From NCBI GenBank assembly GCA_020403245.1, contig JADBYA010000014.1:1-63859 (forward strand): 63,859 nucleotides of DNA, written 5' to 3'. Position 1 is the stretch's first letter. Every line of letters begins with the position of its first letter. Shown one piece after another: positions 8,420 through 17,359 of the stretch. Made by a program: the position numbers and the translations under genes. Below the pieces are notes generated by a model, which searched no databases, was not told where the DNA came from, and worked only from the letters and a program-made list of their open reading frames with translations. This DNA comes from Flavobacterium sp. (GTDB lineage Bacteria; Bacteroidota; Bacteroidia; Flavobacteriales; Flavobacteriaceae).

Positions 8420-9115
8420 GTTTATCATGTTATTGAATATAGAAAGTAAAACGTATAAAATAATAATCAGCGGCACCGCCAATATTTGAAGAAAAAAAAG
8501 CATTGCCACAGAAAATGCCAAAAAGAAAATTTGCAGTTTATATTTAGCAAAACTAAAATTTTTAAACTTCAAGGAGAACAAAGTTATTTCAGCGTTCATG
8601 ATGTAAGCGCTTAAAAAGGAAATTACAATCAAAGCAATTTTGGTATTATTACCGACAATTATCCCGTTTGAAGGGACTTCAAGAAAAAATGGGATGCTCA
8701 TTATAAATAAACAATTAGCAGGAGTTGGCAAGCCAATAAAACTATCGGATTGTCTTTCATCAATATTAAATTTAGCCAAACGATAACAAGCACCAAGTGT
8801 TATAACAAATCCTAAATAAGGAAAATAGCTTTCAATTCCAAAAGAGTTAGAGTGTGTCATCATTTTAAACATCACATAACCAGGAACAACACCACTAGTA
8901 ACCATATCAGCCAGTGAGTCTAATTGAACTCCCAATGGTCCGGAAACACTAAATTTTCGGGCAAAGAAGCCATCAAAGAAATCGAAAAAAATACCAAGGG
9001 AAACAAAATAAAAAGCTAAATCAAATTTATAATCTGCTACCATAACCAAAGCAACGCAACCACAAAACAGATTAAGCATCGTAAATAAATTGGGAATCTG
9101 AGCTTTGATATTCAT
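8402..9115 (-). CDS. pssA: CDP-diacylglycerol--serine O-phosphatidyltransferase
   Basis: This 237-residue integral membrane enzyme makes phosphatidylserine, precursor of phosphatidylethanolamine. The CDP-alcohol phosphotransferase motif DGxxAR(8)GxxxDxxxD is complete: DGFFARKF, eight residues after AR, then GVQLDSLAD. The N-terminus IPNLFTMLNLFCGC is usual for the family, and about six to seven membrane segments follow. I chose the ATG at 9115. An in-frame TTG at 9148 would add 11 residues but lies inside a TAAATTTG promoter-like box and breaks family length. The 3' end overlaps the neighbouring convergent gene by 4 bp inside the terminator. Confidence 0.93.
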   Translation of the reverse strand: MNIKAQIPNLFTMLNLFCGCVALVMVADYKFDLAFYFVSLGIFFDFFDGFFARKFSVSGPLGVQLDSLADMVTSGVVPGYVMFKMMTHSNSFGIESYFPYLGFVITLGACYRLAKFNIDERQSDSFIGLPTPANCLFIMSIPFFLEVPSNGIIVGNNTKIALIVISFLSAYIMNAEITLFSLKFKNFSFAKYKLQIFFLAFSVAMLFFLQILAVPLIIILYVLLSIFNNMINKKASV

Positions 9116-9145
9116 CTGTAATCGTTTAGAGTTTGCAAAGAAAAA

Positions 9146-9153
9146 CAAATTTA
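9146..9153 (-). promoter_or_regulatory. Possible -7 box (TAAATTTG) for pssA
   Basis: On the minus strand, TAAATTTG lies 30 bp upstream of the ATG at 9115, implying a leader of about 24 nt. It supports the shorter pssA start. No clear -33 TTG at 19-21 bp spacing. Confidence 0.35.
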
Positions 9154-9199
9154 ATACAATAACTTAAAGGTTTCTGCGTTTTGTAATAGAGATTTTTAT

Positions 9200-10297
9200 A
9201 TGATATTTGTAAAAAGAAAAATTGCGTTGAAAAAAAAGATTGCTATTCTACTGCTTTTTATTAGCATAATTACTCATGCTCAATCGGTTAGAAAATATTC
9301 GAATGAGTTCATGAATATTGGCGTTGATGCAGCTGCTTTGGGAATGTCCAATGCGGTAACGGCATATTCGGGCGATGTGAATTCGGGCTATTGGAATCCG
9401 GCAGGTATATTAAAAATTGAAGATAGTGAAGCATCATTGATGCATGCTAGTTACTTTGCCAATATTGCACAATACGATTATGCTGGCTATGCCAAAAAAA
9501 TAGACAATCAAAGTGCTTGGGGATTTTCATTAATCCGTTTTGGCGTTGATGATATTTTGAACACCACTCAATTAATTGATGGTGAAGGCAATATTGACTA
9601 TAACCGCATTAGTCTGTTCTCGACGGCTGATTATGGTTTGACTTTTTCATACGCAAGAAAACCTTTACTTTTTGAAGGATTTCAGTATGGTGTGAATGCC
9701 AAAATTATTCGAAGAGTAATTGGTGAATTTGCTAATTCATGGGGTTTTGGTTTTGATATTGGACTTCAATATGAAAAAAATGATTGGCATTATGGGTTAA
9801 TGCTTCGTGACATTACTACGACTTACAATGTTTGGGCGATAGACGAAGATAAATACAACGACATTAGAGATGCCGTTTCTGGTCAAAATCAAGAATTGCC
9901 CGAAAGTACAGAAATCACTTTACCAAAAGCACAATTAGGTATTGCCAAAAAATTTGAATTTCACTACGATTATACGTTATTAGCAGCAGTCAATTTGAAC
10001 ATGCAATTTGCACAAACCAATGATGTAATTTCTTCAGAAATAGTGAGTATTGATCCTGCATTAGGATTTGAGTTTGGCTACACTGATTTGGTTTTCCTGC
10101 GTGCAGGCGTTGGAAATTTTCAAAATGTGTTACAAATTGATGGTACGCAACAAGTGAATTTTCAACCTAATATTGGTTTGGGGTTTAAATACAAAGGCAT
10201 TCAGATTGACTATGCCTTAACCGATTTGGGAGATCAAAGTGCCGCTTTATATTCAAATATTTTTTCTGTTAAAGTAGATTTGAGTATTTTTAAATAA
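9200..10297 (+). CDS. PorV/PorQ-family outer-membrane beta-barrel protein
   Basis: The 365-residue product has a long basic N-region (MIFVKRKIALKKK), a hydrophobic core and a likely cut after THAQ near residue 28. The mature part is rich in alternating aromatic and polar residues, with an NSGYWNPAGILKIEDSE segment near residue 65. That pattern marks FadL-like barrels of the PorV/PorQ group, which in Bacteroidota includes type IX secretion components. The protein is probably in the outer membrane. Whether it serves type IX secretion or is an uncharacterised paralogue cannot be told here. It is followed after 6 bp by the DUF4105 gene, so the two are likely one transcription unit. Confidence 0.8.
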   Translation: MIFVKRKIALKKKIAILLLFISIITHAQSVRKYSNEFMNIGVDAAALGMSNAVTAYSGDVNSGYWNPAGILKIEDSEASLMHASYFANIAQYDYAGYAKKIDNQSAWGFSLIRFGVDDILNTTQLIDGEGNIDYNRISLFSTADYGLTFSYARKPLLFEGFQYGVNAKIIRRVIGEFANSWGFGFDIGLQYEKNDWHYGLMLRDITTTYNVWAIDEDKYNDIRDAVSGQNQELPESTEITLPKAQLGIAKKFEFHYDYTLLAAVNLNMQFAQTNDVISSEIVSIDPALGFEFGYTDLVFLRAGVGNFQNVLQIDGTQQVNFQPNIGLGFKYKGIQIDYALTDLGDQSAALYSNIFSVKVDLSIFK

Positions 10298-10303
10298 AAA
10301 GAT

Positions 10304-11419
10304 ATGGCAAAAAAAATACTCCTACTCCTTCTCTTTTATTGTGCACATGTTGAGGCACAAGGACCAATACTTTCTGAAAACACTAAAGTCAGTATTTTTA
10401 CTTGCGGAAGAGGAGAAGAATTATATTCCACTTTTGGACATACAGCAATAAGAATAAAGGATGACGAAAACCAATTGGATGTGGTTTTTAACTATGGTGC
10501 ATTTGACTTTAGAACCGATAATTTTTATTTGAAATTTATAAAAGGTGATTTACAATATTTCATGAATGTTACTTCTCATGAAGATTTCATTTTAGAATAT
10601 CAAACGGATGAAAGAGAAGTTATAGAGCAAACACTAAACCTACCATTAGCAAAAAAACAAAAACTATTTGAAACTTTAAGCGCTTCTTTATACACTTCCG
10701 AAAGATATTATACCTATAAATTTATTGACAGAAACTGTACTACTATGGTGGCTGAAAAAATTTGTACATTATTAGGACAAAAATCACTTGAAAAGGTTGA
10801 TGATACAAGTGTATCCTATCGTAAAGTACTATTCCCTTATTTTGAAAATTATTTCTGGTACAAGTTGGGGATCAATATTATTTTTGGAGCAAAAACAGAT
10901 TCAAAAGCAGCAAAAGTATTTCTTCCAATTGAACTAATGCATACTTTAGACAAAGCAATAGTTGACAGAAAGCCATTGGTATCAAAAAAGCAAACTATTA
11001 TAAAGGGTGATAAAAAACAAGTTGAGTTTTCATTCATTAATAGTATTTATTTTATAGTTCTGATATTGTTTTTGCTACTACTAATGAATAAAAGAGTTCT
11101 ATTTTATGGCTATTTGTTCCTCAGTGGGATTCTAGGCGTTTTCTTGTGTTTTGTAGGTTTATATTCTGATCATCAAGAAGTACTTTGGAACTATAATGCA
11201 CTCCTTTTTAGCCCTTTATTTTTAACATTACCTTTTCTTAAGCAAACTAATTTAAATAAGATTTGTAAACTTTCAATAGCAATTATATTCATATATGCTA
11301 TCATTATGATAAACAAACCTCACTTGTTAATCATGTTGCCGTTTATGATAACTACAATTTATATGCTATTAAAAATTAGTAGTAAAAATCCACTGAAACT
11401 ATTGACCTCTATAAAATAA
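10304..11419 (+). CDS. DUF4105 (Lnb N-terminal periplasmic domain) membrane protein
   Basis: The 371-residue product has a signal peptide (MAKKILLLLLFYCAHVEAQ). A periplasmic domain of about 200 residues follows, with TCGRGEELYSTFGHTAIRI near 34-52 and DRNCTTMVAEKI near 143-154. The conserved His and Cys resemble an NlpC/P60-like catalytic pair, known for the Lnb_N/DUF4105 family. The C-terminal third has about five hydrophobic segments. A periplasmic thiol hydrolase anchored in the inner membrane is a reasonable inference; the substrate is unknown. The last 21 bp overlap the 3' end of the convergent sugar transferase, the point where the polysaccharide locus begins. Confidence 0.82.
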   Translation: MAKKILLLLLFYCAHVEAQGPILSENTKVSIFTCGRGEELYSTFGHTAIRIKDDENQLDVVFNYGAFDFRTDNFYLKFIKGDLQYFMNVTSHEDFILEYQTDEREVIEQTLNLPLAKKQKLFETLSASLYTSERYYTYKFIDRNCTTMVAEKICTLLGQKSLEKVDDTSVSYRKVLFPYFENYFWYKLGINIIFGAKTDSKAAKVFLPIELMHTLDKAIVDRKPLVSKKQTIIKGDKKQVEFSFINSIYFIVLILFLLLLMNKRVLFYGYLFLSGILGVFLCFVGLYSDHQEVLWNYNALLFSPLFLTLPFLKQTNLNKICKLSIAIIFIYAIIMINKPHLLIMLPFMITTIYMLLKISSKNPLKLLTSIK

Positions 11420-12787
11420 TATTGTGCTCAGTGTTTTGAACATAATATTAAAATCCAAGAATATACTTCTATGTTTGATATAATACAAGTCATATTGAAG
11501 TTTGATCAAGCTATCATCTATTGTTTCTCCATAAGAATAGTTGACTTGTGCCCAACCTGTTAACCCTGGTTTAATTACATGACGTGTTTCATAAAACGGC
11601 ATTACAGCAGCAATTTCATCAACAAAAACAGGACGTTCGGGTCTTGGTCCAATAACAGCCATATCTCCCTTTAATATGTTATAAAATTGAGGAAACTCAT
11701 CAATTCTTGATTTTCTCAATATTTTACCAAAAGGAGTAACTCGTGAGTCATTAAGAGTTGCAAAAACTGCGCCTTCATTTTCGGCATCTTTAATCATGGT
11801 CCTAAATTTTAAAATATTAAAAACCTTACCATTCTTTCCTACTCTTTCTTGTGTATAAAATAGTTTCCCTTTATTTCCTATAATATTTCCTATAATCACA
11901 ATTGGAATTAAAATGACACCAAATGCCAAACCAATTATTGCTGTTATAATTTCCAAAAGCCGAACAAAAAGTATATAAAAATGATTTTGATTACTTCTAC
12001 TAAAAGGGAAATAGCGATAAAAATCCCGAGACACATATTGAACAGGAATACGATAAGTAAGACTTTCATAAACTTGAGTGTACTCTCTAATTATATAGCC
12101 ATTTTCTAATAAATGTATTAACTGATTATATAAAGTAATGCTAATTCCGTCTGTTTTTTGGGAAGCAATAACTATTTCTGAAATGGAATTTTCTTTTACA
12201 AATTTTTCTAAATTAGTAATATCAATATTTTTAACATTGTTCAATTTAGTTTCATTTGAACTATCTGAATTAACAAAACCAAGAACTTTATAATGTGGGT
12301 CAGCACTTTCCAATCCTTTTACAAGCTCTTTTACTTGATCATTATCACAAATTAAAATTACTTTTTTTGAAAATCTATTGGAAGCAAAAAAACGAACATA
12401 TATCATTCGCCAGGAAAATAAAGCAACAAAAATAGAGACAAAAAAGATAAGTATTTGAATACGATTTGTAGGTAAAATAGGAGTATAAATAGGTGTCAAC
12501 AAATAAACCAATACAGTTGTAGAAGTAGTCAATATAATACTTTTTACAACTTGAAATTGACTACTCGCAACTTGCAGGTTATACATTTCAAAAATTGAAC
12601 CTATAATAGTTAAATAGAGCCCTAAGACAAAAGTCCAATAAAAATTAGTCCTTGAAATATTAAAATAATCAAATTCAAAAATAATTCCAACCAAGTACAA
12701 AGAAAGCAGCACAGAAACTACATCAAAAATTCGTAAAAGAATTTTTCTTTCTGAAACTTCAAAATGTATGTCCTTGTATTTGTTCAT
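11399..12787 (-). CDS. WcaJ-type undecaprenyl-phosphate sugar phosphotransferase (initiating enzyme)
   Basis: This 462-residue polyprenyl glycosylphosphotransferase attaches the first sugar phosphate to undecaprenyl phosphate. The N-terminal half has four hydrophobic segments and a nucleotide-binding-like domain (KVILICDNDQVKELV). After a fifth membrane segment comes the catalytic domain with FYTQERVGKNGKVFNILKFR, RKSRIDEFPQFYNILKGDM, VIGPRPERPVF and KPGLTGWAQVNY. Those motifs and the length fit the WcaJ/WbaP class (long polytopic type), unlike the two short transferases at 51,122 and 52,787. It is the last gene of the leftward block. The transferred sugar (often glucose or galactose in this class) cannot be read from sequence. 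Confidence 0.92.
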   Translation of the reverse strand: MNKYKDIHFEVSERKILLRIFDVVSVLLSLYLVGIIFEFDYFNISRTNFYWTFVLGLYLTIIGSIFEMYNLQVASSQFQVVKSIILTTSTTVLVYLLTPIYTPILPTNRIQILIFFVSIFVALFSWRMIYVRFFASNRFSKKVILICDNDQVKELVKGLESADPHYKVLGFVNSDSSNETKLNNVKNIDITNLEKFVKENSISEIVIASQKTDGISITLYNQLIHLLENGYIIREYTQVYESLTYRIPVQYVSRDFYRYFPFSRSNQNHFYILFVRLLEIITAIIGLAFGVILIPIVIIGNIIGNKGKLFYTQERVGKNGKVFNILKFRTMIKDAENEGAVFATLNDSRVTPFGKILRKSRIDEFPQFYNILKGDMAVIGPRPERPVFVDEIAAVMPFYETRHVIKPGLTGWAQVNYSYGETIDDSLIKLQYDLYYIKHRSIFLDFNIMFKTLSTILFYRGQ

Positions 12788-12836
12788 CTTATGAAAAAAA
12801 TATTCTTAGAAGTCGCAAGTTACTAAATTATACTAA

Positions 12837-13847
12837 TTATCTAAGCAAATCTTTCCACTGCTTTTTAACCATAACCCAATCAAAACTTTTAATTGATTCT
12901 TTAGCATTTTCTATCAGTTTATTAGCTAAATTAGGTTCAATAAAAATTCTGTTTATTTGTAGTGTCATCGATTCAATATTATTATCTGAAACTAACAAAG
13001 CGTTATAATCATGTTTCAATAAATAGGGAATTCCTCCAACATTGGTTGATACAACCGGAATTTCTAAAGCCATTGCTTCAATAACGCTTATCGGAGTGTT
13101 ATCAAAATGTGTGGTATTTATGAAAACATTATAATCAGCCGAAAGTTCAATCCATTTTTCTTTCGATAATTTACCCATAAAATTAACTTCAACATTATGA
13201 TTTTTTGCAAAACGAATTGCTTTTTCGAAGCTGCTATCTTTTTTAGGCCCTACCATACATAACTCAGCATCTGGATACATCATTTTTAAATTTATAAATA
13301 CTTTGATTGCCATTAATGGATTGTATATCACCGAAAAAGACCTAACCCAAAGCAATTTTGGGGATTTAAATTGTTTGTTAAATGATTTATATTTATCAAG
13401 TTCAATAGTATTTGGAATATATAAAAGATTTTTATAACCACTTTCTTTAAAGGCATTTAACAAATAATAAGAAGGAGCAATATTGACAAAGGCATTATTA
13501 AAAATTAATCTGGAGAAAAACTTTGTTTTAACAATTCTATTTGGTAAATCTCCACCATGAAGTTTAGGAATATATTTTAACTTTAAAATTCTGCATAGCT
13601 GAGAAATAATAAAAGCATACCAAAAATTGTTTGTACTATAGGTATCAATTAATACATAATCAACTTTATTTGAGTAGCTTATAGTCTTGCTAATCATTTC
13701 AATCATTCTAAAATATTTGTTTTTTTGGGTTGAAGCATAGTAAACAGTATAGCCATCATTTTCTAAGAACTCACCTAGTGTTTCTATCGAAGTGGAATTG
13801 TATCCGTGTTCAGATAGTTTATTCCCTATGTATAGGAGTTTCTTCAT
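12837..13847 (-). CDS. GT4-like glycosyltransferase
   Basis: This 336-residue GT-B fold glycosyltransferase lacks a signal peptide and acts at the cytoplasmic face. The N-terminal domain starts KKLLYIGNKLSEHGYNSTS. The C-terminal nucleotide-sugar domain includes PKLLWVRSFSVIYNPLMAI and the retaining E-x7-E region HFDNTPISVIEAMALEIPVV, then VSTNVGGIPYLL. Donor and acceptor are unknown. Its first 29 bp overlap the end of the ligase/polymerase gene upstream, so translational coupling is likely. The rather short length is near the lower end of the family but both lobes are present. Confidence 0.88.
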   Translation of the reverse strand: MKKLLYIGNKLSEHGYNSTSIETLGEFLENDGYTVYYASTQKNKYFRMIEMISKTISYSNKVDYVLIDTYSTNNFWYAFIISQLCRILKLKYIPKLHGGDLPNRIVKTKFFSRLIFNNAFVNIAPSYYLLNAFKESGYKNLLYIPNTIELDKYKSFNKQFKSPKLLWVRSFSVIYNPLMAIKVFINLKMMYPDAELCMVGPKKDSSFEKAIRFAKNHNVEVNFMGKLSKEKWIELSADYNVFINTTHFDNTPISVIEAMALEIPVVSTNVGGIPYLLKHDYNALLVSDNNIESMTLQINRIFIEPNLANKLIENAKESIKSFDWVMVKKQWKDLLR

Positions 13848-15165
13848 CCATATAAACTTTTAATAATGATAACGAATATACAAAAGCTGGTGCTGCTATT
13901 CTCATAGCAGCATGATTGATGGTCATTAGCCAAAAAATTAAAAAACAAAAGATAAAAATATTTTGTTTATTGTCTAAATATAAAAAAAATGGTGTAAAAA
14001 AAACAATTAATAATGCAATAATACCCATTGTGCCGTGTTCAGCAAGTGTTCTAGTAATTTCATTGTGCGATACAACTATTAAACCTCCAGTGGCCAATTC
14101 TCTGATTTCAAGTCCTTTGGCAACTCCAGCCCCAAAGACAGGATGATCTTCAAATGCTGCAATTTCACTATTCCATATGTCCTCTCTACCTGTGAATTGA
14201 CTTTCTTTCATTCTACCTGTTGCATCTTTGTTTGCATATCTTTTATCAATTAAACCGCCTGTTTGACTAGAGGTATATAACCAAGTCAAAACAAATGCTA
14301 CTAACATAAATACAAATAAAATATAAAGCCTTGATCTAGCATAACTACTCACATCCTTATATAACATTATTAAAAAAAGTGCTATCATAACAAATCCCGT
14401 CAACATACCACCACGAGAAAAAGTTACCAGGCCTCTATACACTATATTGAATAATATAATTAGATTAATTATAAAAAGTAATTTCGTTTTCGAAGCTATA
14501 ATCAATCTTGTAAAAAAAATAAACATCCCAATCCCAAGCACTGTTGCAACTTGATTGGGTCCAAATCCTCCCGAAGTAGCAGGATTTGAACTAGTACTAA
14601 CCAAAATAGTTTTTAACTCAGGTGTATATAAAATTAGATAGACCGTGGTAGAAATAATGGGTAAGCCTAGAGATAACAACAAATTATTTAACTGAGAAAA
14701 TAATATTTTCCTGTTGTAAGTATAAATCGAAGCAACACCCAAACATACAGGACCAGAAATATTAAAAGCTATGGAGGTTCGTAAATCTGATTTCAAATTT
14801 AATGTTTCAGTGGCAATTATAACTCCTGGCAAAAGCAACAATAGATAAATCCAAAAAGGAACAGCATTTTTAGAAAATCCACTGTAATACATCCCCAATG
14901 ATAAGAAAATCATCACTCCATATTTTGAAAATTCATAAAGAATATTTCCACCTGTCATTCTTAGAAAAACCTCACTACCAACAATGTAAGCAGCTACAAT
15001 TAGAACTTCATTGTTTCTGTTGCGAGTTTTAATCACATAATACAATCCTAGTATAAATATTGAAAATCCATATAGTTTAGATATTGGTGGAATTAAATAA
15101 ATTAAGACTCCAATTGCTACATGCAATAAGACTAAAGCGATATATTTTTTTTCGTATTTATCCAT
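13819..15165 (-). CDS. O-antigen ligase / Wzy-like polymerase (PF04932-type)
   Basis: This 448-residue polytopic membrane protein has about 11-12 hydrophobic segments. The large periplasmic loop holds the family pattern TGREDIWNSEIAAFEDHPVFGAG, then a VVSHNEITRTLAEHG segment; upstream is VTFSRGGMLTGF. These match O-antigen ligase (WaaL) and Wzy polymerases, which sequence alone separates poorly. Because the block also carries an ABC exporter, a ligase role (joining a finished chain to lipid A-core) would fit. If a Wzx flippase exists elsewhere, a polymerase role is equally possible. It overlaps the next gene by 29 bp and abuts the previous one. Confidence 0.85.
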   Translation of the reverse strand: MDKYEKKYIALVLLHVAIGVLIYLIPPISKLYGFSIFILGLYYVIKTRNRNNEVLIVAAYIVGSEVFLRMTGGNILYEFSKYGVMIFLSLGMYYSGFSKNAVPFWIYLLLLLPGVIIATETLNLKSDLRTSIAFNISGPVCLGVASIYTYNRKILFSQLNNLLLSLGLPIISTTVYLILYTPELKTILVSTSSNPATSGGFGPNQVATVLGIGMFIFFTRLIIASKTKLLFIINLIILFNIVYRGLVTFSRGGMLTGFVMIALFLIMLYKDVSSYARSRLYILFVFMLVAFVLTWLYTSSQTGGLIDKRYANKDATGRMKESQFTGREDIWNSEIAAFEDHPVFGAGVAKGLEIRELATGGLIVVSHNEITRTLAEHGTMGIIALLIVFFTPFFLYLDNKQNIFIFCFLIFWLMTINHAAMRIAAPAFVYSLSLLKVYMDEETPIHRE

Positions 15166-16238
15166 TATAACGTTTCAGTCCAATTTAAATACTTAATAAT
15201 TACACCTTCCTCCGAATGATTTTCTACTATAGTTTGATGTAAAAGCTTGCCAAAATTAAGTCTTAAAGTACTATCATCTATTAACTCTAGTATTCTTTCA
15301 TAAAACCTTTCTGCTTCATTCACAGCAACAATAAATCCATTGATTCCATCTTGAATAATAAATGGAATTTCTCCTACATTTGTTGTAATAACAGGTTTGC
15401 TCATTAATCCATACTCAATTAAGGCAACTGGTAAACCTTCAGATTTTGAAGTCAAGATAGCAATATCTGCCTGATTAATGATATTATTCACATCATTTTT
15501 TGAACCATAAACAAAAACAGTATCGACTAATCTTTTGATTTTAATTAACTCTTTTATTTTTGTAGAGTAATCATCTTCAAAATCTTTTCCTACTAAATGG
15601 AATGTCCAATCAGGTTTTGTTCTCTTAAGTTTTTCGGCAACCTCCAATAATAAAAAATGGTTTTTTTGGTCTCTTAAATTGGCTAAACACAATAGTCTTT
15701 TTCCATCAATACCTTTTAAAATAGTATAAGGTTTTATAGTAGAATTTTCACTAGTAAAATTAGGAAGATATAAAACATTAGAACAATTCAATTCCTTTTC
15801 AGCCCATTTTATCAATTTATAATTTACGCCAATTAAACCATTTAAAAAATAAGATGGAATTTTTAAAAAAAGAGATCTTTCCAAACTAATATACTCGCTT
15901 GAACCATAATGATCATGCCATATAATTTTAATTTTTGGATAAATAATTTTCAATAATATTGATAAAAAAAAGGAAGTACTATGTGCATGAACAAAATCAA
16001 CACTATTCTCTAAACAGTATCTTTTTAATTTAAAAATAGCAACAAAATCAATAGTTCTTTTTTTATTTAAAAAAAGATAAGTCACTTTTTTATTTAATTG
16101 ATTTTTTAATTCACCTTCTGCTCTTGTTGCAATCAAACCCGAAAAATCAATTCTTTCTGAGAGTGCATTGGCATAATTAACAGCCATTTTTTCAGCTCCA
16201 CCTACTTCTAAGGAATCTATAACTTGAACTATTCTCAT
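15165..16238 (-). CDS. GT4-like glycosyltransferase
   Basis: The 357-residue GT-B enzyme opens with IVQVIDSLEVGGAEKMAVNYA, the common GT4 start with the Gly-Gly-Ala-Glu loop. FVHAHSTSFF comes in the first lobe. The second lobe has RLLCLANLRDQKNHFLLLEVA, the ILTSKSEGLPVALIEYGLM (E-x7-E) region and VITTNVGEIPFII. It fits family 4 retaining transferases; the sugar is unknown. Its stop touches the ligase start and its start overlaps the previous gene's stop (ATGA), so it is part of a tightly coupled operon. Confidence 0.9.
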   Translation of the reverse strand: MRIVQVIDSLEVGGAEKMAVNYANALSERIDFSGLIATRAEGELKNQLNKKVTYLFLNKKRTIDFVAIFKLKRYCLENSVDFVHAHSTSFFLSILLKIIYPKIKIIWHDHYGSSEYISLERSLFLKIPSYFLNGLIGVNYKLIKWAEKELNCSNVLYLPNFTSENSTIKPYTILKGIDGKRLLCLANLRDQKNHFLLLEVAEKLKRTKPDWTFHLVGKDFEDDYSTKIKELIKIKRLVDTVFVYGSKNDVNNIINQADIAILTSKSEGLPVALIEYGLMSKPVITTNVGEIPFIIQDGINGFIVAVNEAERFYERILELIDDSTLRLNFGKLLHQTIVENHSEEGVIIKYLNWTETL

Positions 16239-17353
16239 GATTTCAAAAGCAGTTTTATTTCTTCTTCAAAAAGATCCAAAGTATAGTATCTTGACCAAGC
16301 AATAGCTTTGTTAACTTTATCTTTATATAAAATACTATTAGTAATATGCCATTGAACTTTTTCTACATCTTCTTGTAATGCAAGTTGCAAGAGTATTCCT
16401 CTATTTCCATTATCCAACATATTAGGTAAACAAGAAACAGATGTAGTAATGGGCAAACATCCCCAAAACATTCCTTCAGCAACAGCTTTTGGCCAACCTT
16501 CGCTTAATGAGGGTAAAATTACAAAATGATTTTGCAGATAGGCATTTTTGATTACTTCTTGATTCTGATTCCCTTTCAAGAAAACTATTTTTTCAAGATT
16601 ATGTACTAAAATATAGTTCTCTAATCGTTCATTTTCTATACCTTCTCCATAAATCTCTAGACAGATATCATGTCCATTTTTATAAAGTTGTTCAACTAAT
16701 TGAATAGCGTACAAAGGTTGTTTACCATTAGAAAGAGTTCCAACGAAAATAAATGATAGCTTAGAATTTAAATCTTTAGGGCTGACATCAATTTTATCCT
16801 TTTCAAAATAGCTCGCTGTAAAAAAGGATTTGATATTTTTAGAACTATTTTTCCATTCACCATATACTAAAACCTGCATGTTTCTCGTCAAAAAAGTATT
16901 ACTCAAAATCCATTTTTGTAAACGATAACTCAAAGGTTGCTTGGCTTTTGAATCCCAATTACCGGCATATTTTGCTGTTTTTGTCTTTTTAGGAAATAGA
17001 ATTTGAAGAAAACATCCCAGTAAACCCATATTTCCGGGACAACGCAAATGAATATGGTCGGAATGTTTCATTGCTTTATATATTTCAAAAATTATTTTTG
17101 GTAATTTTAAAAGGGTTAAAAAAAATGACTTTACTGTTAAAAAATTAAAGTTGGACACATTTCTAAAATCAATAACTTTATGGGAATAATCCATGTCTAT
17201 AGAAGTGCTATTTTTCAGTTGTAAAGGTGCAACAAGAACAATTTTATCAACATACTTCGACCAAATATTCATTTCCCTCACGTATGGTGAATAGGCAAAA
17301 TAATTGCTGTTTTGATAACCGTGAGGAACATGTGTAATGATGCAAAAAGTCAT
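16235..17353 (-). CDS. GT4-like glycosyltransferase
   Basis: The 372-residue GT-B protein has a less typical N-terminus (MTFCIITHVPHGYQNSNYF) and RCPGNMGLLGCFLQ in lobe one. Lobe two has LSFIFVGTLSNGKQPLYAI, a LEIYGEGIENERLENYI segment and the SEGWPKAVAEGMFWG (E-x7-E) motif. A retaining glycosyltransferase of family 4 type is well supported; donor and acceptor are not known. The ATGA overlap with the gene at 15,165 and a 6-bp gap to the GT2 upstream support co-transcription. Confidence 0.88.
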   Translation of the reverse strand: MTFCIITHVPHGYQNSNYFAYSPYVREMNIWSKYVDKIVLVAPLQLKNSTSIDMDYSHKVIDFRNVSNFNFLTVKSFFLTLLKLPKIIFEIYKAMKHSDHIHLRCPGNMGLLGCFLQILFPKKTKTAKYAGNWDSKAKQPLSYRLQKWILSNTFLTRNMQVLVYGEWKNSSKNIKSFFTASYFEKDKIDVSPKDLNSKLSFIFVGTLSNGKQPLYAIQLVEQLYKNGHDICLEIYGEGIENERLENYILVHNLEKIVFLKGNQNQEVIKNAYLQNHFVILPSLSEGWPKAVAEGMFWGCLPITTSVSCLPNMLDNGNRGILLQLALQEDVEKVQWHITNSILYKDKVNKAIAWSRYYTLDLFEEEIKLLLKS

Positions 17354-17359
17354 TAATTT

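Noticed and set aside
9116..9148. Longer pssA from TTG at 9148
   Set aside because: The TTG lies inside a TAAATTTG promoter-like box and the added residues are not family-like.
11417..11450. Imperfect inverted repeat (TAATATTGTG / CATAATATTA) as a terminator at the DUF4105/sugar transferase junction
   Set aside because: Two mismatches in a pure AT stem, a 14-nt loop and a position inside coding sequence make it weak.
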